Shown piece after piece: positions 32,547 through 40,179 of a DNA stretch of 64,000 nt. The position numbers and the translations under genes were made by a program. Every line of letters starts with the position of its first letter. Within the stretch, counting starts at the first letter, position 1. The notes under the pieces were generated by a model. It saw nothing but the letters and a program-made list of their open reading frames with translations, made no database searches and had not been told where the DNA came from. This DNA comes from Aquariibacter albus (GTDB lineage: Bacteria > Pseudomonadota > Gammaproteobacteria > Burkholderiales > Burkholderiaceae_C), in assembly GCF_014145335.1 (NCBI RefSeq), contig NZ_JACIVI010000001.1, forward strand, positions 1,364,001 through 1,428,000, read 5' to 3'.

Positions 32547-34883
32547 ATGCCCCAGTCTCTTGCCCCACAGCGCGCCGCCCGGCCGCGCCTTCACCCCCTG
32601 GCCGCCCTGCTGCGCGGCCTGCTGATCGGCACGCCCGGCCTGGCCCTGCCGGCCCTGGCCCAGCAGACGCCGGCCGCGGCGCAGCTGCCAGGGGTCGAAG
32701 TCATCGGCACCAGCCCGCTGCCCGGCCAGGGCATCGACCGCGACCTGCTGCCCTACTCCACCCAGCTGCTCAAGCGCGAGCAGGCCGACCGCACGCAGGC
32801 GCCCACCCTCAGCGACTTCCTGAACCGCCGAGCGCCGGGCGTGCAGGTCAACGACATCCAGGGCAGCCCCTACCAGGGCGACCTGAGCTACCGCGGCTTC
32901 CGCGCCTCGCCGCTGCTGGGCGCCGGCCAGGGTCTGTCGGTCTACCTGGACGGCGTGCGGGTCAACGAGCCCTTCGGCGACGTCGTGAACTTCGACCTGA
33001 TCCCCGAGTTCGCCGTGCGCACCCTGAGCCTGGTGCCGGGCGCGAACCCGGCCTTCGGCCTCAACAGCCTGGGCGGTGCGCTGAGCTACACCACCCACGA
33101 CGGCCGCAGCGCGCCGGGCGCGCGGGCCGAGCTGTCCTACGGCAGCTTCGCGCGCAAGAAGCTCGGCGTGTCCTACGGCCTGAGCGACGACAGCGGCTGG
33201 CACAGCTACATCGCCGCCAGCGCCTTCGACGAGAAGGGCTGGCGCGACCACTCCGACGGCACGCTCGGCAATGTGCTGGCCAAGGTCGGCCACGACAACG
33301 GCGGCTCGGACTGGACCGTCTCCCTGCTGGCCGGCCGCAGCAGGCTGGTCGGCAACGGCCTGCTGCCGGCCTACGAGGTCGACGACGACGGCCTGGAGAA
33401 GGACCTCTACTTCCAGCGCCGCGGCGCGGTCTACACCCATCCCGACCTGACCAAGAACGAGCTGCTGCAGCTGTCGGTGAACGCCAACCATGCGATCGAT
33501 GCGAAGACCACGCTGTCGAGCCTGCTCTACGTGCGCAAGGCCAAGCGCAACACGGTCAACGGCGACGAGGCCGAGGACGCGCCGGTGAACCCGGGCGATC
33601 CGACCGCCTCCTTCAACACCACCTCGACCACGCAGACCAGCGTCGGCGGCGGCCTGCGCCTGGCCTCGACGCACGGCGCGCACCAGTGGCAGGTCGGGGC
33701 GCAGTTCGAGGCCAGCCGCACCCGCTACGCGCAGTTCGAGCAGGAGGGCATGTTCGACGACAGCCGCGGCGTCGTGCCGATCGCCGGCGAGGAACGCGAG
33801 CTGAGCGCCCGCGTGCGCGGCCGGGCCGCCTCGATCGGCCTCTACGCCAGCGACACCTATGCGCTGAGCGAGCGGACCCACCTCACCGGCACGCTGCGCT
33901 ACAACCGCAGCCGGGTCAGCAACACCCTGACCACGCGCGACGACGACACCGATGTGGTCGAGTCCAAGCCCAAGGAAACCTTCACCTACAACAGCCTGAA
34001 CCCGGCCCTGGGCATCGCCCACCGGCTGGCGGGCGGCCCGACCCTGTTCGCCAATGTGGCGCGCAACACCCGGGTGCCGACGGTCATCGAGCTGGGTTGC
34101 GCCGACCCGAACGAACCCTGCCGCCTGCCGGCCGGCCTGCAGGCCGACCCCTACCTGGCCCAGGTCAAGTCGACCACGGTCGAGCTCGGCTTCCGCTGGC
34201 CGCTGAGCCGCGACACGCGCCTCAACCTGGCGCTGTTCCGCACCGACAACCGCGACGACATCCTGTTCCGCAGCACCAGCGTCAGCGGCCAGACCGGCTT
34301 CTTCCAGAACTTCGACAAGACCCGCAACCAGGGCCTGGAGGCCGAGCTGAGCAGCCGCTTCGGCGCGCTCGATCTCAGCGCGTCCTACAGCTACCTGAAG
34401 GCCACCTACGAGGCCGACGGCTTGCTGCGCCAGGGCGAGCGCAATGTGCAGATCACCCCGGGCACCCGCATCGCCGGCCTGCCCAAGCACACGCTGAAGC
34501 TCGCGGCCGACTGGGCCGTGGGCCAGGGCTGGACGCTGGGCGCCGACGCCGTGCTGCTGTCCTCGCGGACCGTCTCGGGCAACGAGGACGGGCTGCTGGA
34601 AGACGACGACGGCGATCCCGCCACCGAGCCGGAAGCGCGTCGCCTGAAGATCGCCGGCTACGCCATCTTCAACCTGCGCAGCCAGTGGCGCTTCAAGCAG
34701 GACTGGACTTTCTACGCCAGCGTCGCCAACGTCTTCGACCGCCGCTACGAGAACTTCGGCGCCCTGGCCGAAACCATCTTCAACGCCCAGGGCGGCAATG
34801 CCTATGCTGCCGAACGCGATGCGCTCTTCGTCGCACCCGGCACGCCGCGCAGCGTGGTGATGGGCCTGCGCTACCGCTTCTGA
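32547..34883 (+). CDS. TonB-dependent outer-membrane receptor
   Basis: 778 residues. Signal peptide (MPQSLAPQRAARPRLHPLAALLRGLLIGTPGLALPALAQ), possible TonB box GVEVIGTSP just after it, plug domain (APTLSDFLNRRAPGVQVNDIQG, YRGFRASPLLG, GLSVYLDGVRVNEPFGDVVNFDLIP) and a 22-strand-type barrel ending in aromatic RSVVMGLRYRF. The plug resembles receptors annotated for metal-chelate or unknown ligands. It lies between two two-component systems and close to the PQQ gene block, so a role in lanthanide or other metal uptake is conceivable but unproven. In-frame upstream starts (ATG 32499, TTG 32478) exist; 32547 gives the cleanest signal peptide. Confidence 0.9.
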   Translation: MPQSLAPQRAARPRLHPLAALLRGLLIGTPGLALPALAQQTPAAAQLPGVEVIGTSPLPGQGIDRDLLPYSTQLLKREQADRTQAPTLSDFLNRRAPGVQVNDIQGSPYQGDLSYRGFRASPLLGAGQGLSVYLDGVRVNEPFGDVVNFDLIPEFAVRTLSLVPGANPAFGLNSLGGALSYTTHDGRSAPGARAELSYGSFARKKLGVSYGLSDDSGWHSYIAASAFDEKGWRDHSDGTLGNVLAKVGHDNGGSDWTVSLLAGRSRLVGNGLLPAYEVDDDGLEKDLYFQRRGAVYTHPDLTKNELLQLSVNANHAIDAKTTLSSLLYVRKAKRNTVNGDEAEDAPVNPGDPTASFNTTSTTQTSVGGGLRLASTHGAHQWQVGAQFEASRTRYAQFEQEGMFDDSRGVVPIAGEERELSARVRGRAASIGLYASDTYALSERTHLTGTLRYNRSRVSNTLTTRDDDTDVVESKPKETFTYNSLNPALGIAHRLAGGPTLFANVARNTRVPTVIELGCADPNEPCRLPAGLQADPYLAQVKSTTVELGFRWPLSRDTRLNLALFRTDNRDDILFRSTSVSGQTGFFQNFDKTRNQGLEAELSSRFGALDLSASYSYLKATYEADGLLRQGERNVQITPGTRIAGLPKHTLKLAADWAVGQGWTLGADAVLLSSRTVSGNEDGLLEDDDGDPATEPEARRLKIAGYAIFNLRSQWRFKQDWTFYASVANVFDRRYENFGALAETIFNAQGGNAYAAERDALFVAPGTPRSVVMGLRYRF

Positions 34884-34913
34884 ACCTGCAGCCGCAAGGC
34901 CTGCATCACGCCA

Positions 34914-34945
34914 GGGGGTCGGCCGCAGGGCCGGCCCCTTTTTTC
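34914..34945 (+). terminator. Intrinsic terminator of the TonB receptor gene
   Basis: GC-rich stem GGGGTCGGCC/GGCCGGCCCC (one wobble) with a short loop and a T-run, 31 bases past the stop. Its layout is nearly identical to the terminator at 39520. Confidence 0.82.
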
Positions 34946-34950
34946 ATGGC

Positions 34951-35580
34951 TCAGAGCTGCACCAGGCCGTAGCGTGCGGCGATGCGCAGCAACTGGAAAT
35001 CACTGGGCGCGTCGAGCTTGCGGCGGATCAGGGACATGGTGTTGAACACGGTCTTCTCGCTGAGCTTGAGCGAGGCCGCGATGCTGCGGATGGCCTGTCC
35101 TTCCACCGCCAGGCGCAGCACCTCGAACTCGCGCGGCGTGAGCTGGGCCAGCGGACCGCGACCCTCGGCGGTCTCGCCCAGCACGCCATGCATGACCTCG
35201 GCCGAGAACACGCGCCGGCCCTGGGCCACCTCGCGCACGGCATCGAGCATGCGGGCCGGGTCGCTGTCCTTGGTCAGATAGCCCAGGGCGCCGGCCCGCA
35301 GGGCCTGCAGGGCGTAGCCGCTGTGGGCATGCATGGTGAAGACCAGCACCTTCAGGCCCGGCACGCGGGCGCGCATGCGGCGCACCGCCTCCAGGCCGCT
35401 GTCGTCCTTCAGGCTCAGGTCGACCACGGCCACATCGACGACATGCTGGCGCAGCGCCTCGCAGGCCTGGGCGGAACCCGAGGCCTCGGCCACGACGCTC
35501 ATGTCGGGCTCGGCATCGATCAGCTGGCGGTAGCCGGCGCGGACGACCGCATGGTCGTCAAGCAGCAGGACGTGGATCAC
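34951..35580 (-). CDS. NarL/LuxR-type response regulator (second system)
   Basis: 209 residues: receiver (Asp in VAVVDLSLKDDSG at about residue 54, Lys in YLTKDSDPA) and LuxR-type helix-turn-helix (LTPREFEVLRLAVEGQAIRSIAASLKLSEKTVFNTMSLIRRKL). The start overlaps the upstream kinase gene by 23 bases. It is paralogous to the regulator at 30017 (both open with VLLLDDHAVVRAGYR-like or VALADDHAVVRAGYR sequence). Likely control of the neighbouring dehydrogenase, receptor or pqq genes is inference from proximity. Confidence 0.93.
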   Translation of the reverse strand: MIHVLLLDDHAVVRAGYRQLIDAEPDMSVVAEASGSAQACEALRQHVVDVAVVDLSLKDDSGLEAVRRMRARVPGLKVLVFTMHAHSGYALQALRAGALGYLTKDSDPARMLDAVREVAQGRRVFSAEVMHGVLGETAEGRGPLAQLTPREFEVLRLAVEGQAIRSIAASLKLSEKTVFNTMSLIRRKLDAPSDFQLLRIAARYGLVQL

Positions 35581-37033
35581 GGGGAGACTCCTCTTCGAAT
35601 GGGAATGCGCCCCCGGGGGCTGCAGCCCCGGGCGGCTCGGACGGCACCCGGCAGGGCACCGTCAGGGTCAAGGCCAGGCCCGGCCGGCCCGGCGGGCCGC
35701 CGGCCGGCTCCAGCAGCAGCTGGCCGCCCACCCGGGCGGCGCGCTCGCGCATGGCGAGCAGGCCGGTGCCTTCGCTGCGGGCGTCCTCGGGCGGCAGGCC
35801 GCAGCCGTCGTCGACGATGCGCAGGGCCAGGGGGCCGGACGGGTCGGCGGCCAGCTGCACGCGCAGCTCGCGCGCCTGGCTGTGGCGGAAGACATTGGTC
35901 AGGCCCTCCTGCAGGCCCCGGTAGAGCACCAGCACGGCCTCGTCATCGATGGCCGGCAGCGGCTCGGCGACATGCAGCTCGATCGCGACGTCGGGGCAGC
36001 GCGCCCGCCAGTGCTCGACCAGCAGGGCGAGCTCATCGGGCAGGCCGGCGGCACTCAAGCCATGCGGGCGCAGCTGCGACAGCAGCTGCCGCAACTGCTG
36101 GCTCACGCAGCGCAGCTCGGCCTGCAGGGCCTCGGCGCTGGCCTGCACGCGGGCCGGCGAGAGCTTGTCGGCATGGCGCTGCAGCAGGGCGACCTGCGCC
36201 GCCATGCCGGTCAGGTGCTGGCCCAGTTCATCGTGCAGGTCGCGGGCCAGGGCGCGGCGCTCTTCCTCCTGCAGGCCGATCAGGCGCTGCGTCAGGCGCT
36301 GCTGGGCGCGATGGGCCTGGCCCAGGCGCAGGGCCATGTGCTCGATGCCTTCGGCGATCGCCGCGTACTCACGCAGGCGGAAGCGGCCGAAGCCGGGGGT
36401 CGGCGCGCCGCCCTCGAGCCGCAACAGACCGGCACAGAGCTCGCGGGCCGGCGCCAGGGCGCGGGCCACGATGGCGCCGACACCGGCCGTCATCGCCAGG
36501 CCGATCAGCAGCCAGGCCAGCATCAGCGGCAGGCTGTCGTCGACGATCTCGTCGATCTCGGCATGGGGGTCGGGCGACAGCAGCAGCACCCGCCCACCGA
36601 CCGGGATGCGGTGGCTGAGCGCCGGCGCTGCCACCGCCTCGACCAGGCCCAGACGGCGCGCCAGCCAGATCACCGGCCCGGTCGTCTGCTCGGCCGGACC
36701 CGCTCCGGCGACCGGGCCTCCCCCCGCCTCCGGCGCAGCCGCCTGCGCCTCCGGGGCCCAGCGCACCAGGAGGTGCCGGACCTGCTCCGAGGCCACCAGG
36801 GCATCGAGCTGCGCCAGCAGCTCGGGCCGCGGGTCCAGATGGGCCTCGCCCGCCAGGATCAGCAGCTCCGTGAGCGCATCGGCGCCGGCCGACTCCTCGG
36901 CCACGCCGCGGCGCAGGGTGAAGGCCGTCAGGAGCAGCGCAATGGCCAGCCACAGCAGCGCACCCAGGCCCAGCCAGCCCATCAGGCGGGCACGCAGGTC
37001 AAGCGGTGGCAAGGGGGTGGCGGACGGGGTCAT
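35558..37033 (-). CDS. Membrane sensor histidine kinase (HisKA_3 type, second system)
   Basis: 491 residues. Two membrane helices (about 18-40, WLGLGALLWLAIALLLTAFTL; about 170-190, SLPLMLAWLLIGLAMTAGVGA) flank a periplasmic sensor region. His267 lies in ALARDLHDELGQHL, and the HATPase has EGLTNVFRHSQAREL, RIVDDGCGLPP and GTGLLAMRERAARVG. The C-terminus is extended and Pro-rich (PSEPPGAAAPGGAFPFEEE). Divergent from the dehydrogenase region, with a 588-base gap between that contains a candidate small RNA. Confidence 0.93.
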   Translation of the reverse strand: MTPSATPLPPLDLRARLMGWLGLGALLWLAIALLLTAFTLRRGVAEESAGADALTELLILAGEAHLDPRPELLAQLDALVASEQVRHLLVRWAPEAQAAAPEAGGGPVAGAGPAEQTTGPVIWLARRLGLVEAVAAPALSHRIPVGGRVLLLSPDPHAEIDEIVDDSLPLMLAWLLIGLAMTAGVGAIVARALAPARELCAGLLRLEGGAPTPGFGRFRLREYAAIAEGIEHMALRLGQAHRAQQRLTQRLIGLQEEERRALARDLHDELGQHLTGMAAQVALLQRHADKLSPARVQASAEALQAELRCVSQQLRQLLSQLRPHGLSAAGLPDELALLVEHWRARCPDVAIELHVAEPLPAIDDEAVLVLYRGLQEGLTNVFRHSQARELRVQLAADPSGPLALRIVDDGCGLPPEDARSEGTGLLAMRERAARVGGQLLLEPAGGPPGRPGLALTLTVPCRVPSEPPGAAAPGGAFPFEEESPRDPRPAA

Positions 37034-37159
37034 CGGCAGGGCGGGGAGCGGGGTCGGAACGGCGGGCCGTCATGGTCGGTGGCGCCGCGGCCGATCGATA
37101 GGGAACCCTTCCCGACCGGCTCGGGTGAGTCTCCCGAGACGCTGGCCGGGGGGGCTGCC

Positions 37160-37165
37160 TAAACT
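37160..37165 (+). promoter_or_regulatory. Candidate -10 element of the putative small RNA
   Basis: TAAACT in context GCCTAAACTGAGTCC, about 110 bases before a strong terminator and with no convincing coding frame between them. Confidence 0.35.
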
Positions 37166-37171
37166 GAGTCC

Positions 37172-37298
37172 GTCTTGCATTGCCGGGTGATCTGTATTCC
37201 CTCCAGAACCCCTGGCAACTGCCGGATGTCTTCGTGGGGTAACTCGGCGCCCGCGCCGCAGTCAACCTTTTCAAGCCACCGCTTGCGGTGGCTTTTTT
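37172..37298 (+). ncRNA. Putative small RNA upstream of exaA
   Basis: A -10-like TAAACT at 37160 and a strong intrinsic terminator at 37273-37298 bracket about 125 bases without a credible open frame. Internal pairing is possible: ACCCC near 37218 with GGGGT near 37240, and a GGCGC/GCGCC hairpin near 37248. No known RNA family (6S, SRP, tmRNA, tRNA) was recognised. Alternatively it is an untranslated leader ending in an attenuator for exaA. Confidence 0.4.
37273..37298 (+). terminator. Strong intrinsic terminator, no upstream gene on this strand
   Basis: 10-bp perfect stem AAGCCACCGC/GCGGTGGCTT with a T-run of six. The closest coding gene on this strand upstream ends at 34883 and has its own terminator, so it must end a non-coding transcript or attenuate a leader. 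Confidence 0.85.
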
Positions 37299-37339
37299 CT
37301 TGGTGCGCGCCGTGAACACCGCGCTGCGCACACCGCGCT

Positions 37340-37353
37340 GCGACAGCTGTCGC
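37340..37353. promoter_or_regulatory. 14-bp palindrome, candidate operator
   Basis: Perfect palindrome GCGACAGCTGTCGC, about 270 bases upstream of exaA. A GCGACA half-site also occurs in the cytochrome/AcoR intergenic region near 15332. Confidence 0.35.
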
Positions 37354-37621
37354 GGCATGGCGGTCCGCCACAGCGCGGGCTTGTCACACCAGTCGCTCTT
37401 GTGCTGCGCTGGAGCATGTGCAGGCCATATTCCCGGTTTGACAGGATGTCTTCCTGCATTCGCATCAAGGATTCCCGGACGCCTCGGGAGGGGTTCACGG
37501 TGGCGCCGCGCGATCCCCCGGGGACACCGAAGCCAAGGGGATTTCTAGACTGCCCCGGCGTCGAAATCACGATGCAGCGACACGCAAGAAAACACCTTCC
37601 CTGAATTCGAGGAGTTCATCC

Positions 37622-39496
37622 ATGCAGTCCATGCAAACCCCTTTCCGGCCGCGCGCCCTCGCGCTTGCAGCCGGCCTGGTCGCCGCGCTCATGACCCTGC
37701 CCGCGGGCGCGGTCAAGCCGGTCACCTGGGACGACCTGGCGAACGATCACAAGACCACCAACGACGTGCTGACCTATGGCCTGGGCCTGAAGGCGCAGCG
37801 CCACAGCCCGCTCAAGACGATCAACACCAAGAACGTCAGCAAGCTGGTCCCGGCCTGGTCCTTCTCCTACGGTGGCGAGAAGCAGCGGGGTCAGGAAGGC
37901 CAGGTGCTGGTGCATGACGGCGTCATCTACGTGACGGCCTCCTACTCGCGCTTCTATGCCCTCGATGCCAAGAGCGGCAAGCAGCTGTGGGCCTACGAGC
38001 ACCGCCTGCCGGACGACATCCGTCCCTGCTGCGACGTGGTCAACCGCGGCCCGGCCATCTACGGCGACAAGATCTTCTTCGGCACGCTGGATGCCCGCAT
38101 CGTGGCGCTGGACCGCGCCACCGGCAAGGTCGTCTGGAACGAGAAGTTCGGCGATCACAAGGTCGGCTACACCATGACCGGGGCGCCCTTCGTCGTGAAG
38201 GACAAGAAGAGCGGCAAGGTGCTGCTGGTGCACGGCTCCTCGGGCGACGAGTTCGGCGTGGTGGGCAAGCTCTTCGCCCGCGACGTGGACACGGGCGAGG
38301 AAGTCTGGATGCGTCCGCTGGTGGAAGGCCATGTCGGCCGCCTGAACGGCAAGGACAGCGTGCCGACCGGCGACCCCAAGGCCCCGACCTGGCCGAACGA
38401 CCCGAACAGCAAGACCGGCAAGGTCGAGGCCTGGAGCCAGGGCGGCGGCGCCCCGTGGCAGACGGCCACCTTCGACATCGAGACCAACACCATCGTGGTG
38501 GGCACCGGCAACCCGGCGCCGTGGAACACCTGGAAGCGCACCGGCGCCGACAAGAAGCCGCTGAACTGGCCCAGCCTCTACACCTCGGGCCAGGCCTACA
38601 TCGACGCGTCGACCGGCGAGCTCAAGGGCTTCTTCTCGCACACCCCGAACGACGCCTGGGACTTCTCGGGCAACAACTCGGTGCTGCTCTTCGAATACAA
38701 GGATCCGAAGACCGGCAAGCAGGTCAAGGCCTCGGCCCACGCCGACCGCAACGGCTACTTCTTCGTGACCGACCGCGAAAAGCTGTCCGCGGGGGGCGGC
38801 CATCCCTGGAAGCAGAACGCCATCATCGGCGCCTGGCCTTTCGTGGACGGCATCACCTGGACCAAGGGCTTCAACCTGAAGACCGGCATGCCCGAGGTGC
38901 CGATGGAGCAGTACCCGCCGGAGCCGAAGGCGGGCGCCGACAAGGGTGACTCGATCTTCGTGTCCCCGCCCTTCCTCGGCGGCACCAACTGGATGCCGAT
39001 GGCCTACAGCCCGGAGACCGAGCTGTTCTACATCCCGGCCAACCACTGGGCCATGGACTACTGGGCGGAGAACGTGACCTACAAGGCCGGCGCGGCCTAC
39101 CTGGGTCAGGGCTTCCGGATCAAGCGCCTGTTCGACGACCACGTCGGCGTGCTGCGTGCGATCGACCCGAAGACCGGCAAGATCGCCTGGGAGCACAAGG
39201 AGAAGCTGCCGCTGTGGGCCGGCACGGTCACCACCGCGGGCGGCCTGCTCTTCACCGGCACCTCGGACGGCTATGTCAAGGCCTTCGACGCGAAGAACGG
39301 CAAGGAACTGTGGAAGTTCCAGACCGGTTCGGGCGTGGTCTCGGTGCCGGTCACCTGGGAGCAGGACGGCGAGCAGTACCTGGCCATCCAGTCCGGCTAC
39401 GGCGGCGCCGTGCCGCTGTGGGGCGGCGACATGGCCGAGCTGACCAAGACCGTCACCCAGGGGGGCGCGACCTGGGTGTTCAAGCTGCCGAAGTGA
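37622..39496 (+). CDS. exaA: PQQ-dependent alcohol dehydrogenase, ExaA/PedE (quinoprotein ethanol dehydrogenase) type
   Basis: 624 residues. Signal peptide 1-30 (ends PAGA), then an eight-bladed propeller closely resembling Pseudomonas ExaA: DIRPCCDVVNRGPAIYGDK with the adjacent-cysteine disulfide at 136-137, GSSGDEFGVVG (metal ligand Glu210), GTGNPAPWNTW (Asn297) and TPNDAWDFSGNN with catalytic Asp347. The residue at +2 is Ser349, not the Asp that marks lanthanide enzymes (XoxF, PedH), so a Ca2+ enzyme is predicted. It oxidises primary alcohols in the periplasm and passes electrons to cytochrome c. Burkholderiales methylotrophs use a related enzyme (Mdh2) for methanol, so methanol may be a substrate. 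Confidence 0.93.
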   Translation: MQSMQTPFRPRALALAAGLVAALMTLPAGAVKPVTWDDLANDHKTTNDVLTYGLGLKAQRHSPLKTINTKNVSKLVPAWSFSYGGEKQRGQEGQVLVHDGVIYVTASYSRFYALDAKSGKQLWAYEHRLPDDIRPCCDVVNRGPAIYGDKIFFGTLDARIVALDRATGKVVWNEKFGDHKVGYTMTGAPFVVKDKKSGKVLLVHGSSGDEFGVVGKLFARDVDTGEEVWMRPLVEGHVGRLNGKDSVPTGDPKAPTWPNDPNSKTGKVEAWSQGGGAPWQTATFDIETNTIVVGTGNPAPWNTWKRTGADKKPLNWPSLYTSGQAYIDASTGELKGFFSHTPNDAWDFSGNNSVLLFEYKDPKTGKQVKASAHADRNGYFFVTDREKLSAGGGHPWKQNAIIGAWPFVDGITWTKGFNLKTGMPEVPMEQYPPEPKAGADKGDSIFVSPPFLGGTNWMPMAYSPETELFYIPANHWAMDYWAENVTYKAGAAYLGQGFRIKRLFDDHVGVLRAIDPKTGKIAWEHKEKLPLWAGTVTTAGGLLFTGTSDGYVKAFDAKNGKELWKFQTGSGVVSVPVTWEQDGEQYLAIQSGYGGAVPLWGGDMAELTKTVTQGGATWVFKLPK

Positions 39497-39519
39497 TCGG
39501 TCGCGGCACTTGAAGTCCG

Positions 39520-39552
39520 AGGGGTCGGCGCGGAAGCGCCGGCCCCTTTTTT
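39520..39552 (+). terminator. Intrinsic terminator after exaA
   Basis: Stem GGGGTCGGCGC/GCGCCGGCCCC (one wobble), GGAA loop, T-run; 24 bases past the exaA stop. It would let exaA be transcribed more than the pentapeptide and cytochrome genes downstream. Confidence 0.85.
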
Positions 39553-39572
39553 CCTCCCTCAAGAGTCACCCC

Positions 39573-40175
39573 ATGTCTTCCCTTCCCAAGTTCGCCGCCG
39601 CGCTGGCCCTGCTGGGTGCGCTGGGCGCGGGCCCGCTCCACGCCGCCGGCGCGGAGATCGAGCTCAAGCCCCCCAAGGATCACTACTTCAACGGCTGCGG
39701 CATCTGGCCGCGCATGCGCTGCGCGGGTGCCGACCTGCGCGGCATCGACCTGTCGGCCCGCAACCTCGCCGGGGCCGATCTGCGCGGCGCCGACCTGCGC
39801 GGCGCCAATCTGAGCCTGGCCAACCTGGCCGGGGCCAACCTCGACGGGGCCGACCTCAGCGGCGCCAACCTCAGCAAGGTCAATGCGCCGGCCACCTCCT
39901 TCAAGGGCGCGCGCTTCGTCGGCGCGAATCTGGAGAACGCCCGGCTGATGCGCTCGGACCTGAGCCACGCCGATTTCACCCGGGCCAATCTGGAAGTGGC
40001 CCGCGGCATGTATGCCTGGTTCGTCGGCGCGACCTTCGTCGAGGCCAATCTGCAGGAGGCGAAGTTCAACTCCGCCAACTTCGCCAACGCGACGATGCGC
40101 GACAACGTGCTGCGCTTCACGATCTTCCCTGGCGCCTTCTTCGAAGGCTGCACCGGGTGCCCGGAAGGCTGGTGA
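39573..40175 (+). CDS. Exported pentapeptide-repeat protein
   Basis: 200 residues: signal peptide (1-24, ending PLHAAGA), a Cys-containing cap NGCGIWPRMRCAGADLRG, then pentapeptide repeats A(D/N)LxX over about residues 48-165 (ADLRGADLRGANLSLANLAGANLDGADLSGANLSKV, then more degenerate). It finishes with a second cysteine pair EGCTGCPEGW. Right-handed quadrilateral helix folds of this kind are scaffolds; a function beside a quinoprotein dehydrogenase is not established. It lies between exaA and a cytochrome c gene, with the latter starting 4 bases later, so it is probably expressed with the dehydrogenase electron carrier. Confidence 0.88.
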   Translation: MSSLPKFAAALALLGALGAGPLHAAGAEIELKPPKDHYFNGCGIWPRMRCAGADLRGIDLSARNLAGADLRGADLRGANLSLANLAGANLDGADLSGANLSKVNAPATSFKGARFVGANLENARLMRSDLSHADFTRANLEVARGMYAWFVGATFVEANLQEAKFNSANFANATMRDNVLRFTIFPGAFFEGCTGCPEGW

Positions 40176-40179
40176 CCCC

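Larger units (their letters stand above)
37034..37621. promoter_or_regulatory. Long regulatory gap upstream of the alcohol dehydrogenase gene
   Basis: 588 bases between the divergent kinase gene and exaA. It contains a candidate small RNA (37172-37298), a perfect 14-bp palindrome GCGACAGCTGTCGC at 37340-37353 preceded by a doubled GCGCTGCG, and a TTGACA at about 37438-37443 that could be the -35 of the dehydrogenase promoter (the -10 is weak). A plausible ribosome-binding site (GAGGAG, 37608-37613) precedes the ATG at 37622. Confidence 0.5.

Noticed and set aside
37172..37298. 6S, SRP or tmRNA identity for the candidate small RNA
   Set aside because: None of the conserved sequences of those RNAs could be recognised, and the length is wrong for tmRNA.
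37232..37320. Small open frame starting at the ATG within the candidate RNA
   Set aside because: It runs through the terminator stem-loop and has no ribosome-binding site; unlikely to be coding.
37622..39496. Assignment of the dehydrogenase as XoxF
   Set aside because: The lanthanide-site Asp at +2 of the catalytic Asp is Ser, and the overall sequence matches ExaA rather than XoxF.
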